Of a DNA stretch of 30,772 nucleotides, positions 30,737-30,772 are shown piece by piece. The DNA lies in the IMG/VR virus record IMGVR_UViG_3300033273_000016, positions 1-30,772 of that record; one strand, 5' to 3'. The notes under the pieces are model-generated. The model did not search any database. It saw only the letters and a list, made by a program, of their open reading frames with translations, and was not told the origin of the DNA. The position numbers were made by a program, and so were the translations under genes. The first letter of the stretch is position 1. Every line of letters begins with the position of its first letter. Source of the DNA: a virus.

Positions 30737-30772
30737 ATGAAAAAAAGACTTTTTAACTTTTTAAACAACCCA
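30737..30772 (+). CDS. Start of a gene cut by the window end
   Basis: An ATG at 30737 after a strong promoter and A-rich leader begins MKKRLFNFLNNP and is open to the last base. Too little is visible for identification. Confidence 0.5.
   Translation, partial: MKKRLFNFLNNP

Noticed and set aside
1-30772. tRNA genes, CRISPR arrays or terminal direct repeats
   Set aside because: I looked for cloverleaf arms, regular repeat-spacer arrays and matching ends and saw none. The repeats found are short and of a different type.

Overview
This window looks like most of the genome of a tailed phage with a long non-contractile tail (siphovirus-like) that infects a member of the Bacteroidota, probably a marine or aquatic flavobacterium. 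Every gene I support lies on the + strand. Genes are tightly packed, often with ATGA or TAATG overlaps, and the DNA is strongly AT-rich. The host call rests on four visible promoters of the Bacteroidota type (TTTG, 19-22 nt spacer, TAnnTTTG or close to it), on A-rich rather than strong Shine-Dalgarno leaders, and on several protein families that I recall mainly from Bacteroidota phages. I see no integrase, repressor, tRNA, IS element or CRISPR array, so nothing here points to lysogeny.

Layout: 1-8157 is a tail module: a partial gene, an HK97 gp10-like neck protein, a PKD plus von Willebrand A-like virion protein, two large tail proteins and the tape measure. 8193-12799 is a head module: prohead protease fusion, a protein with an adhesin-like domain, acidic scaffold-like protein, major capsid protein and a probable tail tube protein. 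12895-17662 holds a small structural protein, the portal, a connector and tail-fibre genes. 17662-19664 is the lysis region: small membrane proteins, an M15 endolysin, an embedded spanin-like lipoprotein and a 3-TM holin. 19853-25213 is replication and recombination: ERF annealing protein, SSB-like protein, winged-helix protein, 23-bp iterons, primase-helicase, RusA-like resolvase, sigma-like factor and a nuclease. 25273-29476 carries a RecB-like exonuclease, a DnaA-domain protein, a possible small terminase, a further nuclease and the large terminase. 29639 to the end holds small unknown genes.

The module order is unusual. Tail genes precede head genes, the portal follows the capsid gene, and the large terminase lies about 14 kb downstream of the portal behind the replication block.

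The most interesting unexplained signals are non-coding. (1) An AATTCAATAGG repeat family occurs in three intergenic gaps, with five copies at 30483-30563, often beside terminators or promoters. (2) Three 23-bp-period iterons at 21057-21124 lie between a winged-helix gene and the primase-helicase gene. (3) Two promoters 10 kb apart match at 26 of 30 positions, one of them set to make a leaderless ERF mRNA. (4) A promoter and terminator enclose about 80 nt without a convincing ORF, a possible small RNA. No gap exceeds 300 bases; the largest (30505-30736, 19665-19852, 29477-29638, 12800-12894) are filled with these elements.
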